From Streptomyces sp. NBC_00440 (GTDB taxonomy: Bacteria; Actinomycetota; Actinomycetes; Streptomycetales; Streptomycetaceae): a stretch of 64,000 nt of DNA. Shown one piece after another: positions 26,277-35,800 of this stretch (its first letter is position 1; the number at the start of each line of letters is the position of its first letter). Location: the NCBI RefSeq assembly GCF_036014215.1, contig NZ_CP107921.1:1869501-1933500 (forward strand), in the 5' to 3' direction. The position numbers and the translations under genes are program-made. Under the pieces are notes generated by a model. That model did not search any database, was not told the origin of the DNA, and worked only from the letters and a program-made list of their open reading frames with translations.

Positions 26277-27725
26277 GTGTCCTACTTCGATGCCGCGTCC
26301 TCCGCGCCCCTGCACCCCGTCGCACGTCAGGCCTTGCAAGCCTCCATGGACGACGGCTGGGCCGATCCCGCCCGGCTGTACCGGGAGGGGCGGAAGGCGC
26401 GGCTGCTGCTCGACGCGGCCCGCGAGGCGGCGGCCGAAGCGGTCGGATGCCGCCCGGACGAGCTCGTATTCAGCTCGTCCGGCACTCGGGCGGTCCACTC
26501 CGGAATTACTGGAGCACTTTCTGGCCGTCGGCGTGTCGGCGGCCACCTGGTGGTGTCGTCGGTCGAACACTCCTCCGTGCTCCATTCGGCGGCGGCCCAT
26601 GAGGCGGGCGGCGGTTCGGTGACCGAAGTGCCGGTCGGCCGGACCGGGGCGGTGGACCCGGGGACGTACGCGGCCGCGCTGACCGCCCGGACCGCGCTGG
26701 CCTGCCTGCAGTCCGCCAACCACGAGACCGGCACCGAACAGCCGGTAGCCGAGGTCGCCGACGCGTGCCGGGCCGCCGGGGTGCCGCTGCTGGTGGACGC
26801 GGCCCAGTCGCTGGGGTGGGGGCCGGTCGACGGGGACTGGTCGCTGCTCACCGCCAGCGCGCACAAGTGGGGCGGGCCGGCCGGGGTGGGGCTGCTCGCC
26901 GTACGCAAGGGTGTGAGGTTCGTCCCTCAAGGCCCGGCGGACGAGCGGGAGTCGGGGCGCGCCGCCGGTTTCGAGAACGTCCCGGCGATCGTGGCCGCCG
27001 CTGCCTCGCTGCGGGCCGTGCGGGCCGGGGCGGCGGCCGAATCCGTACGGCTGCGCGCTCTTGTGGACCGGATCAGGGCCTCGGTGGGCGAACTGGTGAC
27101 GGATGTCGAGGTGGTCGGGGATCCGGTGCGACGGCTGCCGCATCTCGTGACGTTCTCATGTCTCTATGTCGACGGGGAGACTCTGCTGCACGAGCTTGAT
27201 ATGGCCGGTTTCTCCGTGTCATCCGGTTCGTCCTGCACCAGCAGCACGCTGACGCCCAGTCATGTGTTGCGGGCGATGGGGGTGCTCTCGGAGGGGAACG
27301 TCCGCGTCTCGCTGCCGCTGGGCGTGGCCGAGGCGGAGGTCGACCGGTTCCTGGAGGTGCTGCCGGGCGTGGTCCGTTCCGTACGGGAGCGACTGGGTGC
27401 CGGAAACGGTCCGGTGGCGGGTGCGGCTCAGGGGCCGGTGCGGGGAGCGGCGGCGGAGCCGGAGGGGGCGACTGTGCCGGACCCCGAGGGCGGCCCCGCG
27501 GCGGAGCTTGTCGTGGACGCGCTCGGGAAGCGCTGCCCGATCCCGGTGATCGAGCTGGCCAAGGTGATCGGGGACGTGCCGGTGGGCGGGGTGGTGACGG
27601 TGCTCTCGGACGACGAGGCCGCGCGGCTCGATGTGCCCGCGTGGTGTGAGATGCGGGGGCAGGAGTACGAGGGGGCGCACCCGGTCGACGGGGGGACCGC
27701 CTTCCGGGTGCGCCGCGTGTCGTGA
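26277..27725 (+). CDS. Cysteine desulfurase (IscS-like) fused to TusA sulfurtransferase
   Basis: A 482-residue fusion. Residues 1-365 are a fold-type I desulfurase: PLP lysine Lys197 (SAHKWGG), Asp174 (VDAAQ), His98 (EHSS) and the catalytic Cys320 in GSSCTS, as in IscS. An Ala/Gly/Pro linker (about 373-408) leads to a TusA domain (409-482) with its sulfur-carrying Cys420 in KRCPIP. Sulfur from cysteine could pass from one domain to the other in cis. GTG 26277 has no ribosome site, but TAGCGT lies 6 bases upstream, so a leaderless mRNA is likely. Target (thiolated tRNA, molybdopterin or Fe-S) is unknown. Confidence 0.92.
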   Translation: MSYFDAASSAPLHPVARQALQASMDDGWADPARLYREGRKARLLLDAAREAAAEAVGCRPDELVFSSSGTRAVHSGITGALSGRRRVGGHLVVSSVEHSSVLHSAAAHEAGGGSVTEVPVGRTGAVDPGTYAAALTARTALACLQSANHETGTEQPVAEVADACRAAGVPLLVDAAQSLGWGPVDGDWSLLTASAHKWGGPAGVGLLAVRKGVRFVPQGPADERESGRAAGFENVPAIVAAAASLRAVRAGAAAESVRLRALVDRIRASVGELVTDVEVVGDPVRRLPHLVTFSCLYVDGETLLHELDMAGFSVSSGSSCTSSTLTPSHVLRAMGVLSEGNVRVSLPLGVAEAEVDRFLEVLPGVVRSVRERLGAGNGPVAGAAQGPVRGAAAEPEGATVPDPEGGPAAELVVDALGKRCPIPVIELAKVIGDVPVGGVVTVLSDDEAARLDVPAWCEMRGQEYEGAHPVDGGTAFRVRRVS

Positions 27726-27783
27726 GCCGGTCCGCCGGGGCCGTACGGAAGCGCCCCAGGGGTCCGGTCCTGCCGCCGGTGGG

Positions 27784-28758
27784 CTACGGGAGGTGGATCT
27801 GGACCTCTGCCGCCGCGTCGTGGCCGTACGCCTTGGTGAAGCGGTCCATGAAGTTGGTGCGGCCCAGGGTGTACTCCTGCGTACCCAGCGTCTCGATCAC
27901 CAGCGTGGCGAGCATGCAGCCGATCTGCGCCGCGCGCTCCAGGCCGACGCCCCACGAGAGCCCGGACAGGAAGCCCGCGCGGAACGCGTCACCCACGCCC
28001 GTCGGGTCGACCTTCGCCTCCTCCTCGGCGCAGCCGACCACGATCGGGTCCTCGCCCTTGCGGTCGATGCGGACGCCCCGGGCGCCGAGCGTGGTGACCC
28101 GGTGGCCGACCCGGTCGAGGATCTCTTCCTCGGTCCAGCCGGTCTTGGACTCGATGAGCCCCTTCTCGTACTCGTTGGAGAAGAGGTACGTCGCGCCGAC
28201 GAGCAGCGTACGGATGTCCTCACCGGTCATCCGCGCGATCTGCTGGGAGAAGTCGGCAGCGAACGGGATCGAACGGGTGCGGCACTCCTCCGTGTGGCGG
28301 AGCATCGCCTCGGGGTCGTCGGCGCCGATCAGCACCAGGTCGAGACCGCCGACGCGCTCGGCGACCGACTGGAGCTCGATCAGGCGGGCCTCGCTCATCG
28401 CGCCCGTGTAGAACGAGCCGATCTGGTTGTGGTCGGCGTCCGTGGTGCACACGAAGCGGGCGGTGTGCAGGACCTCGGAGATCCGGACCGACTCGGTGTC
28501 CACACCGTTCCGGTCGAGCCAGGCGCGGTACTCCTCGAAGTCCGAGCCGGCCGCGCCGACCAGGATCGGGGCCGTGCCGAGCTGGCCCATCCCGAAGCAG
28601 ATGTTGGCGCCGACGCCTCCGCGCCGTACGTCGAGGTTGTCGACCAGGAAGGAGAGGGAGACCGTGTGGAGCTGATCGGCGACCAACTGGTCGGCGAAGC
28701 GGCCGGGGAAGGTCATGAGGTGGTCGGTGGCGATGGAGCCGGTGACTGCGATTCGCAC
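27784..28758 (-). CDS. PfkB-family carbohydrate kinase, adenosine-kinase-like
   Basis: A 324-residue ribokinase-fold enzyme. The N-terminal GSIATDHLM, GGVGANIC near residue 48 and the C-terminal catalytic motif DPTGVGDAFRAGF (Asp as base) are complete. Among relatives it most resembles the adenosine kinase of mycobacteria (AdoK), which would salvage adenosine to AMP; other nucleoside or sugar substrates cannot be excluded. GTG 28758 has AGGAG 9 bases upstream. Confidence 0.85.
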   Translation of the reverse strand: MRIAVTGSIATDHLMTFPGRFADQLVADQLHTVSLSFLVDNLDVRRGGVGANICFGMGQLGTAPILVGAAGSDFEEYRAWLDRNGVDTESVRISEVLHTARFVCTTDADHNQIGSFYTGAMSEARLIELQSVAERVGGLDLVLIGADDPEAMLRHTEECRTRSIPFAADFSQQIARMTGEDIRTLLVGATYLFSNEYEKGLIESKTGWTEEEILDRVGHRVTTLGARGVRIDRKGEDPIVVGCAEEEAKVDPTGVGDAFRAGFLSGLSWGVGLERAAQIGCMLATLVIETLGTQEYTLGRTNFMDRFTKAYGHDAAAEVQIHLP

Positions 28759-28893
28759 GGCGAGGACTCCTGCGGATGCGGAGGAGGGAGGCTGACACCT
28801 CACGCTACCGGTTCACGCCTCTCGGCTCGAAGGGAGGAAACTACCCGATAGTAGGTCTTTCTCCGCAGGCCGACCCGTGCCTACGGTGGCGAT

Positions 28894-29106
28894 ATGCCGA
28901 ACTCCATCGCGCCGCACCCCGCAGCTCCGTCCGAGTCCGAAGCCGACCTGACCGATCTGCGCGGCGACTGCGCGCGCATGGCCCCGCACTGGGTGGTGCC
29001 CGTGGCGCCCGCGCCCACTCCCGTACCCCCGTCCCTGATCCACGGGGTCACCGTGCCGCCCGCCTCCGCGCGGCTGATCGACGCCATGTCCGAGTACGGC
29101 GACTGA
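28894..29106 (+). CDS. Small conserved hypothetical protein
   Basis: A 70-residue, proline-rich protein without signal peptide or helix. I do not recognise it. It is supported by its codon pattern, by an ATG at 28894 with TACGGT 6 bases upstream (leaderless promoter arrangement) and by its location divergent from the kinase gene. It may be co-transcribed with the anchored protein that starts 160 bp downstream. Confidence 0.6.
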   Translation: MPNSIAPHPAAPSESEADLTDLRGDCARMAPHWVVPVAPAPTPVPPSLIHGVTVPPASARLIDAMSEYGD

Positions 29107-29268
29107 ATGTCCGGGTACGGCGCCTGAGCGGCGCTGAGCGGGCAGCCGAAGCAGCAGGACAGACAGCACAGGGAACCGTGCGCTCCCCCGCCCCGTCCCA
29201 CCCCTGTTCCCCCACACGGGGGAACGGCCACACGGCAGTGGACGGCAGCGGAGTCGAAGGAGCATGCG

Positions 29269-30774
29269 GTGAGCAGCGAGCGACCCGAGCACGACACGGC
29301 GCGTCCCCGTCGGCGGCGGTCCCCCGCCGCCATCACCTCGGTTGCGGCAGCGGTGCTGCTGGCCGGAGGCGGCGGGGCCTACTGGGCGGCGACCGCGGCC
29401 GGCCACGACAACGGCGGCACGGAGACCAGCGGCGCCCCCACCGGCACCACGGACCCGCCTCCCCTCGCGCTGGACCAGTCGGCGCGGAGCAGCGGCTCCC
29501 CGGGCATCGCGCCGGGGGAACCCGACCCGCGGGGCACCGTCTACCGCCCCGCAGGGACCTTCCCGGACCCGCCGAAGACGGCTCCGGTGTACCGGGCCGA
29601 CGGCACCGTCAGCGCCGCCGACGTGGCGAAGCTGGCCGACGCGCTCGGCGTGCCCGGCACACCGCGGCTCGTGGGTACGGACTGGAAGGTGGGCGCGGCC
29701 AAGGACGGTTCGGGCCCGCTGCTCCAGGTCGCCCGGCAGGCCCCCGGCACCTGGACGTACACGCGGTTCGGCAGCGGCCGCGGCGACAACTGCCCGCAGG
29801 GGAAAGAGTGTGCAACCGGCGGGACCGCCTCGGCCGGCGGTGGGAAGGCCGTGAGCGAGCGGGCGGCGAAGGCCGCGGCCGCTCCGCTGCTGAAGGCGCT
29901 GGGCGAGAGTGACGCGAAGCTCGACGCCGGCCGGGTGATGGGTTCGGTGCGGGTGGTGAACGCAGAGCCGAAGATCGGCGGGCTGCCCACGTCCGGCTGG
30001 ACGACCGGGCTCCAGGTCGGAGCGGACGGCCGGCTGACCGGCGGCAGCGGCCCGTTGAAGGCTCCCGTCAAGGGTGCGGAGTATCCGCTGATCAGCGCGG
30101 CCGACGCGCTGAAACGGCTGAACACGCCCGCGGCCGGGGCCCCGGGCGCCGGGAGCGGGGGCTGCGCCACCATGGAGCCGCTCACCGAGCGCTCGGCCGC
30201 CGGTACCGGTAAGAGCGCCTCCAGCAGCAGCGCCGGCACCACCGCCGGCCGGGCGAGCGCCCCGCCGTCCGCTTCCTGTGCACCGTCGTCTCCGCCGAAG
30301 GCGCCCGAGTCCCGGCAGGTGACCGTGAGCCACGCGGAGCTGGGGCTCGCGGTGCGGCTGGCCGGAGGGCGGCAGATCCTCGTCCCCTCCTGGCTGTTCG
30401 GGACACGACCGGAGGGTACGACCGGACCCGCCACGGTCACCGCGACGGCGGTGGCGGACCGCTATCTGGCGAAGCCGGAGCCGCCCGCGGACGGAAACCG
30501 TCCCGGCGGTTCGGACCAGACGCCGACGGCCTACCGCGCCGACGGGCGGACCCTGACCCTGCGCATCATGGGCCGGGTGTGCGGCCGGTACGGCGTACGG
30601 ACCACCGAGAACAAGGACACGGTGCGGCTGGCGCTGAGCGCGCCCAGCCCGAAGCCGGGGACGGTCTGCCCCGACATCATCGGCGCGGTGACGCAGAAGG
30701 TGGTGCTGGAACAGCCACTGGGGAGCCGGCAGGTCGTCAACGCGGCGAACGGCGACCCCGTACCCCGGATGTGA
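29269..30774 (+). CDS. Membrane-anchored hypothetical protein
   Basis: A 501-residue protein with a basic N-terminus, one hydrophobic segment (about 20-42) and a large extracellular part, so a single-pass type II protein. The exported part has two alpha/beta regions (about 100-280 and 345-501) split by an Ala/Ser/Pro-rich linker (about 285-345). Cysteines at about 175/180 and 425/457 could form disulfides. It resembles conserved Streptomyces exported proteins of unknown function. GTG 29269 has GAAGGAG 6 bases upstream. Confidence 0.78.
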   Translation: MSSERPEHDTARPRRRRSPAAITSVAAAVLLAGGGGAYWAATAAGHDNGGTETSGAPTGTTDPPPLALDQSARSSGSPGIAPGEPDPRGTVYRPAGTFPDPPKTAPVYRADGTVSAADVAKLADALGVPGTPRLVGTDWKVGAAKDGSGPLLQVARQAPGTWTYTRFGSGRGDNCPQGKECATGGTASAGGGKAVSERAAKAAAAPLLKALGESDAKLDAGRVMGSVRVVNAEPKIGGLPTSGWTTGLQVGADGRLTGGSGPLKAPVKGAEYPLISAADALKRLNTPAAGAPGAGSGGCATMEPLTERSAAGTGKSASSSSAGTTAGRASAPPSASCAPSSPPKAPESRQVTVSHAELGLAVRLAGGRQILVPSWLFGTRPEGTTGPATVTATAVADRYLAKPEPPADGNRPGGSDQTPTAYRADGRTLTLRIMGRVCGRYGVRTTENKDTVRLALSAPSPKPGTVCPDIIGAVTQKVVLEQPLGSRQVVNAANGDPVPRM

Positions 30775-30780
30775 GACGGC

Positions 30781-30828
30781 CCCGTACCGCGAACAGCCCG
30801 TACCGCAAACAGCTCGTACCGCAAACAG
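30781..30828 (+). repeat. Three 16-bp tandem repeats after the hypothetical gene
   Basis: CCCGTACCGCGAACAG, CCCGTACCGCAAACAG and CTCGTACCGCAAACAG follow each other without a gap, 7 bp after the stop at 30774. They differ by one or two bases. No coding or regulatory role is evident. Confidence 0.9.
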
Positions 30829-30852
30829 GCAGGGACGACAGCCGGCGACGAC

Positions 30853-30890
30853 AGAGGCGGCGGCCCCGGATGTCCGGGACCGCCGCCTCT
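30853..30890. terminator. Terminator between the hypothetical gene and iscA
   Basis: AGAGGCGGCGG ... CCGCCGCCTCT forms an 18-bp stem with a tight loop. The one mismatch becomes a G-U pair on the minus strand, so it best fits termination of iscA, about 31 bp after its stop. Confidence 0.8.
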
Positions 30891-30920
30891 GCGTGCCTTG
30901 CCGAGAAACTCGGCCAGGGC

Positions 30921-31277
30921 TCAGCTGAACGAGTCGCCGCAGGCGCAGGAGCCGGTGGCGTTCGGGTTGTCGATCGTGAAGCCCTGCTTCTCGATGGTGT
31001 CCACGAAGTCGACGGAGGCGCCGCCCAGGTACGGGGCGCTCATCCGGTCGGTGACGACCTTGACTCCCCCGAAGTCCTTGACCACATCGCCGTCGAGCGA
31101 GCGCTCGTCGAAGAAGAGCTGGTAGCGGAGGCCCGAGCAGCCGCCGGGCTGGACGGCGACGCGGAGCGCGAGGTCGTCACGGCCTTCCTGGTCGAGCAGG
31201 GCCTTGACCTTGGACGCGGCGGCGTCGGACAGGAGGATGCCGTCGCTCACCGTGGTCTTCTCGTCCGATACGGACAT
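30921..31277 (-). CDS. erpA: HesB/IscA-type iron-sulfur cluster insertion protein
   Basis: A 118-residue A-type carrier protein. The three conserved cysteines are Cys47 (GGCSGLRY), Cys111 and Cys113 (GSCACGDSF). It passes Fe-S clusters to apo-enzymes; the divergent neighbour nadA encodes such an enzyme, which suggests that NadA is a client. I chose ATG 31277 because GGGAG lies 8 bases upstream and the family begins there. ErpA versus IscA cannot be decided from sequence alone, so the symbol is tentative. Confidence 0.9.
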   Translation of the reverse strand: MSVSDEKTTVSDGILLSDAAASKVKALLDQEGRDDLALRVAVQPGGCSGLRYQLFFDERSLDGDVVKDFGGVKVVTDRMSAPYLGGASVDFVDTIEKQGFTIDNPNATGSCACGDSFS

Positions 31278-31450
31278 CTGCTTCACTCCCGGGATGGGGT
31301 CTCCCCGCCGAGGCAGGGGAAGTACGGACTGCTTGCCGACCATTGCAACCGGCAGGGCCACGGATTCATTCCGGGGCCTGGCGCTTCTCTTTGCCCCTTC
31401 ATGCTCGCACACCCTTTCCGTCACGTCACAGATCCGGGCGCCCAGGGATA

Positions 31451-31520
31451 CGTCACACTGACGAGATTGGCATCGTCAATCTGACGTGAAGCGGCTATGA
31501 TAGATAACGTCATTTAGACG
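31451..31520 (+). promoter_or_regulatory. nadA promoter with three similar 13-bp operator-like sites
   Basis: CGTCACACTGACG (31451-31463), CGTCAATCTGACG (31474-31486) and CGTCATTTAGACG (31508-31520) share the palindromic form CGTCA-N3-TGACG; the third is imperfect. TATGAT (31496-31501) is a clear -10 box, and TCGTCA, 17 bp upstream, may act as -35 and lies in the second site. The third site would cover the transcription start. This is the layout of a repressed promoter. NrtR-type or another NAD regulator is a candidate only. Confidence 0.72.
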
Positions 31521-31598
31521 AGAAGGCCCCGGTGCCCGCACCGGCTCCACCGGAGCGGCACAAGCCGCACGTGTTTCTTGAGAAGAAAGGGTGCTGTC

Positions 31599-32780
31599 GT
31601 GACCACCGCCCAGCCCCGTCAGGATCTCGATGTACAGCCCTCGGCACTTGCGCTGCTGCTGCTCGGCCGCGAGGCCGACCCGAAGAGCGAGCGCGGTGTG
31701 GAGTGCCCGGGCGACCTGCCCTCCCCGTCCGACCCGGACCTGGTGGAGCGCGCCCGCGCGGCCAAGGAGAAGCTCGGGGACAAGGTCTTCGTGCTCGGCC
31801 ACCACTACCAGCGCGACGAGGTCATCCAGTTCGCCGACGTGACCGGCGACTCCTTCAAGCTCGCCCGCGACGCGGCCGCCAGGCCGGAGGCCGAGTACAT
31901 CGTCTTCTGCGGCGTGCACTTCATGGCCGAGTCGGCGGACATCCTGACCACAGGCGACCAGAAGGTCGTGCTCCCCGACCTGGCGGCGGGGTGCTCGATG
32001 GCCGACATGGCCACCGCCGAGCAGGTCGCCGAGTGCTGGGACGTGCTGACCGACGCCGGCGTCGCCGACCGCGTGGTGCCCGTCTCGTACATGAACTCGT
32101 CCGCCGACATCAAGGCCTTCACCGGCCGGCACGGCGGCACCATCTGTACGTCGTCGAACGCGAAGCGCGCCCTGGAGTGGGCCTTCGACCAGGGCGAGCA
32201 GGTCCTCTTCCTCCCCGACCAGCACCTGGGCCGCAACACCGCCGTACGTGACCTGGGGATGTCGCTGGACGACTGCGTCCTCTACAACCCGCACAAGCCG
32301 AACGGCGGCCTCACCGCCGAGCAGCTGCGTGGCGCGAAGATGATCCTGTGGCGCGGGCACTGCTCGGTGCACGGGCGGTTCTCGCTGGACTCGGTGAACG
32401 ACGTCCGCGAGCGGATACCCGGTGTACGGGTGCTGGTCCACCCCGAGTGCAAGCACGAGGTCGTCTCGGCCGCGGACGAGGTGGGCTCGACCGAGTACAT
32501 CATCAAGGCGCTCGACGCGGCCCCCGCCGGTTCGAAGTGGGCGATCGGGACCGAGCTCAACCTGGTGCGCCGGGTGGCCAACGCGCACCCGGACAAGGAG
32601 ATCGTCTTCCTCGACAAGACGGTGTGCTTCTGCTCGACGATGAACCGGATCGATCTGCCGCATCTGGTGTGGACGCTGGAGTCGCTGGCCGAGGGCAATC
32701 TGGTGAACCGGATCGAGGTCGATCCGGAGACCGAGAAGTACGCGAAGCTGGCGCTGGAGCGGATGCTGGCGCTGCCGTAG
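31599..32780 (+). CDS. nadA: Quinolinate synthase
   Basis: A 393-residue 4Fe-4S enzyme that condenses iminoaspartate with dihydroxyacetone phosphate in NAD synthesis. Motifs include LGHHYQRDEVIQFAD near the start, VFCGVHFMAESA (first cluster cysteine), HPECKHEV (second) and TVCFCSTMN (third). The 393-residue length is the long actinobacterial form. GTG 31599 with GAAAGG upstream is preferred. nadB and nadC are not adjacent, so it appears as a single-gene unit ended by a strong hairpin. Confidence 0.95.
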   Translation: MTTAQPRQDLDVQPSALALLLLGREADPKSERGVECPGDLPSPSDPDLVERARAAKEKLGDKVFVLGHHYQRDEVIQFADVTGDSFKLARDAAARPEAEYIVFCGVHFMAESADILTTGDQKVVLPDLAAGCSMADMATAEQVAECWDVLTDAGVADRVVPVSYMNSSADIKAFTGRHGGTICTSSNAKRALEWAFDQGEQVLFLPDQHLGRNTAVRDLGMSLDDCVLYNPHKPNGGLTAEQLRGAKMILWRGHCSVHGRFSLDSVNDVRERIPGVRVLVHPECKHEVVSAADEVGSTEYIIKALDAAPAGSKWAIGTELNLVRRVANAHPDKEIVFLDKTVCFCSTMNRIDLPHLVWTLESLAEGNLVNRIEVDPETEKYAKLALERMLALP

Positions 32781-32838
32781 CGGCGCCTGCGGCCGGACCA
32801 CCGGATCCCCCGGTAACCGGCCGCAGCACGGAACAACG

Positions 32839-32879
32839 CGAGCGGGCCCCGCACCGGATGCCGGTGCGGGGCCCGCTCG
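32839..32879. terminator. Terminator between nadA and the RND gene
   Basis: A perfect 19-bp stem (CGAGCGGGCCCCGCACCGG and its complement) with the loop ATG, between convergent genes. It can serve both strands. Confidence 0.88.
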
Positions 32880-32894
32880 TGCGTGTGCCGGGTG

Positions 32895-35800
32895 TCAGAC
32901 GTTCGCCGGCTCCGGCTCGTCCGACGTCGAGTCGGCGCCCGAGGGAGTCCCGTCGCCCGACTGCTTCTGGCGCTTGGCCTCCTTCTTCGCCGCCCGGCGC
33001 TCCTTGCGGAGCTCCACCAGCGCGTAGAGCGTCGGCACCAGCAGCAGCGTCAGCAGCGTCGATGTGATCAGACCGCCGATCACCACCACCGCCAGCGGCT
33101 GCGAGATGAACCCGCCCTCGCCGGTGACGCCGAGCGCCATCGGGAGCAGCGCGAAGATCGTCGCCAGTGCGGTCATCAGGATCGGCCGCAGACGGTGCCT
33201 GCCGCCCTCCACGACCGCCTCGACCACGCCGAGGCCCTGCGAGCGGTACTGGTTGATCAGGTCGATCAGCACGATCGCGTTGGTGACCACGATGCCGATG
33301 AGCATCAGCATGCCGATCATCGCCGGGACACCCATCGGGGTGCCGGTGGCGAGCAGCAGACCGATGGCTCCGGTGGCCGCGAACGGGATCGAGACCAGCA
33401 GGATCAGCGGCTGGACCAGCGAGCGGAACGTCGCCACCAGCAGCATGAACACGATCGCGACGGCGGCCAGCATGGCCAGCGCCAGGTTCTTGAACGCGTC
33501 GCTCTGGTCGGAGGAGACACCGCCGATCTCGACGGTCGCACCGCTGGGCAGCGCCTTCTTGACCTCGTTGATCTTGGACTGGAGCGCGGTGGTGACCGCG
33601 CCCGTGTTGTCACCGGTCGGCTTCGCCGTGATCGTCGCGGCGCGGGCGCCGTCGATACGGGTCATCGAGACCGGTCCCGGGACCAGCTTGACCGTGGCGA
33701 TGTCGCCGAGCTTGACCGCGCCGAGGTTCAGGTTCCGCAGCTGGGCGAGGGTGGCGGCCGGCTGCGCCGACTTCACGACGACGTCCCGCTCGCTGTCGTC
33801 CAGGATGATCTGGCCCGACTTGGTGCCCTGGACCGCCTGGCCGACGGCCGCGCCCAGCGTCGTCTCGTTGAAGCCCGCTGCGGCCGCCTTGTCGTTGGTC
33901 TTCACCGAGATGCGCGGCACGCTCTGCGAGAGGTCGCTCTGCACGTCCTTGACGTGGTCGAGCTTGGCCACCGCGGCCCGTACCTGCTCGGACGCCTTCT
34001 TGAGGGTGTCGCCGTCGCCGGCCTTGACCACGACGCTGAGGTCCTGATCGCCGAAGCCGCCGCCGCTGCCGACGCTGGCGTCGCCGATGCCGTGCAGCTT
34101 GGCGAGGCCCTTCTCGATGCGGTCCTGGGTCGCGTCGTAGTCCGACGCGTTCTTCAGGGTCACCTGGTACGAGGCCTGGTTGGCGCCCGTACCGCCGCCG
34201 AAGGCAGCGGCGAAGCCGGAGGAGCCGACGGTGACCTGGTAGTTCTTGATCGTGTCGATGCCGTCGAGCACCTTCTCGACCTTCTTGGCCGCGGTGTCGG
34301 CGGCCTGCAGGCTGGTGCCCGGGTCGAGCTTCTGGGTGAGCGAGAGGGTGTCCTGGTCGCCCTGGTCGAAGAAGTTGGTCTTGAGCAGCGGGGCCATGCC
34401 GAAGGTGGCGATGAGCACCACGGCCGCGATGACCAGGCTGGTGATACGGCGCCGGGTCGCGAAGCGCAGCACCGGGACGTAGAAGCGCTGCAGGCGGCCG
34501 CGCTCCTCCTTCTCCTCGGCCCTGCGGCGCAGCTCCTGCGGGTCGACACCGGCCGAGCCCTTGGGCGCGCGCAGGAACCAGTACGAGAAGACCGGGACCA
34601 CCGTCAGCGAGACCAGCAGCGAGGCGAGCAGCGCAGCGGTGATCGTGATGGAGAACGAGCCGAAGAGCTGGCCCACCATGCCGCCGACGAGGCCGATCGG
34701 CAGGAAGACCGCCACGGTCGTCAGGGTGGAGGACGTGACCGCGCCCGCGACCTCCCGGACCGCGCCGATGATCGCCGCCTGGCGCTCCTCGCCGTAGCTC
34801 AGATGCCGCTTGATGTTCTCCAGGACGACGATCGAGTCGTCGACCACCCGGCCGATCGCGATGGTGAGCGCGCCGAGGGTGAGCATGTTGAGCGAGAGGT
34901 CACGGGTCCACAGCACGATCAGCGCCAGGAGCACCGAGATGGGGATGGAGAGCGCGGTGACCAGGGTGGAGCGGAGCGACGCCAGGAAGAGCAGGATGAC
35001 GATCACGGCGAAGAGGAGGCCGAGCGCGCCCTCGGTGGTGAGGCCGGAGATCGACTTCGAGACGGACGGGCCCTGGTCGAAGATGACCGTCAGGTCGCTG
35101 TCGGAGCCGAGGGTCTTGCGGAGCTCGGGGAGCTTGTCCTTGACCGCGTCGGAGATGGCGACGGCGCTGCCGTCCTGGTCCATCGTCAGCGACAGGGAGA
35201 GGCTGGGCTTTCCGTTCGTACGGGTGATGGAGACCGGGGTCGCGGGCTGCTCGGCGACCTTGGCGATGTCACCGAGGCGGACCGGCTTCGGGGCCTTGCC
35301 TCCCGCGGAGGCGCCGCCCGGCGCGGGCTGGCCGGTGACGCGCAGGTCCTCGATCTGCTTCAGCGAGGTGTAGCCGCCGCCGACCTGGACCGTGCGGCTC
35401 TTGCCGTCCTCGGAGAACGAACCGGCCGGGAGGGTGGCGCCGCCCGCCTGGAGTGCCTGGCTGAGGGTCGCCGCGTTCAGTCCGGCGGCCGCCAGCTTCT
35501 GGGAGTCGGGGGTGACGGTGACCTGGAGGTCCCGCACGCCGTCGACGCTGACCTGGCCGACACCGTCGATGTTCTGCAGGACCGGGACGACCGAGCGGTT
35601 GAGCTGGTCGGAGAGGGCCTGCTGGTCCTTGTTGGAGGTGACGGCGAGGACGACCGTCGGGATGTCGTCGGTCGAACCGGCGACGACCTGCGGGTCGACC
35701 GAGTCGGGGATCTTCACCCGGGCCCGGTTCACGGCCTGCTGGACATCGGCGACGAGCTGCTTGGTGCCGTTGCCGTAGTCGAACTGGGCCATGATGACGG

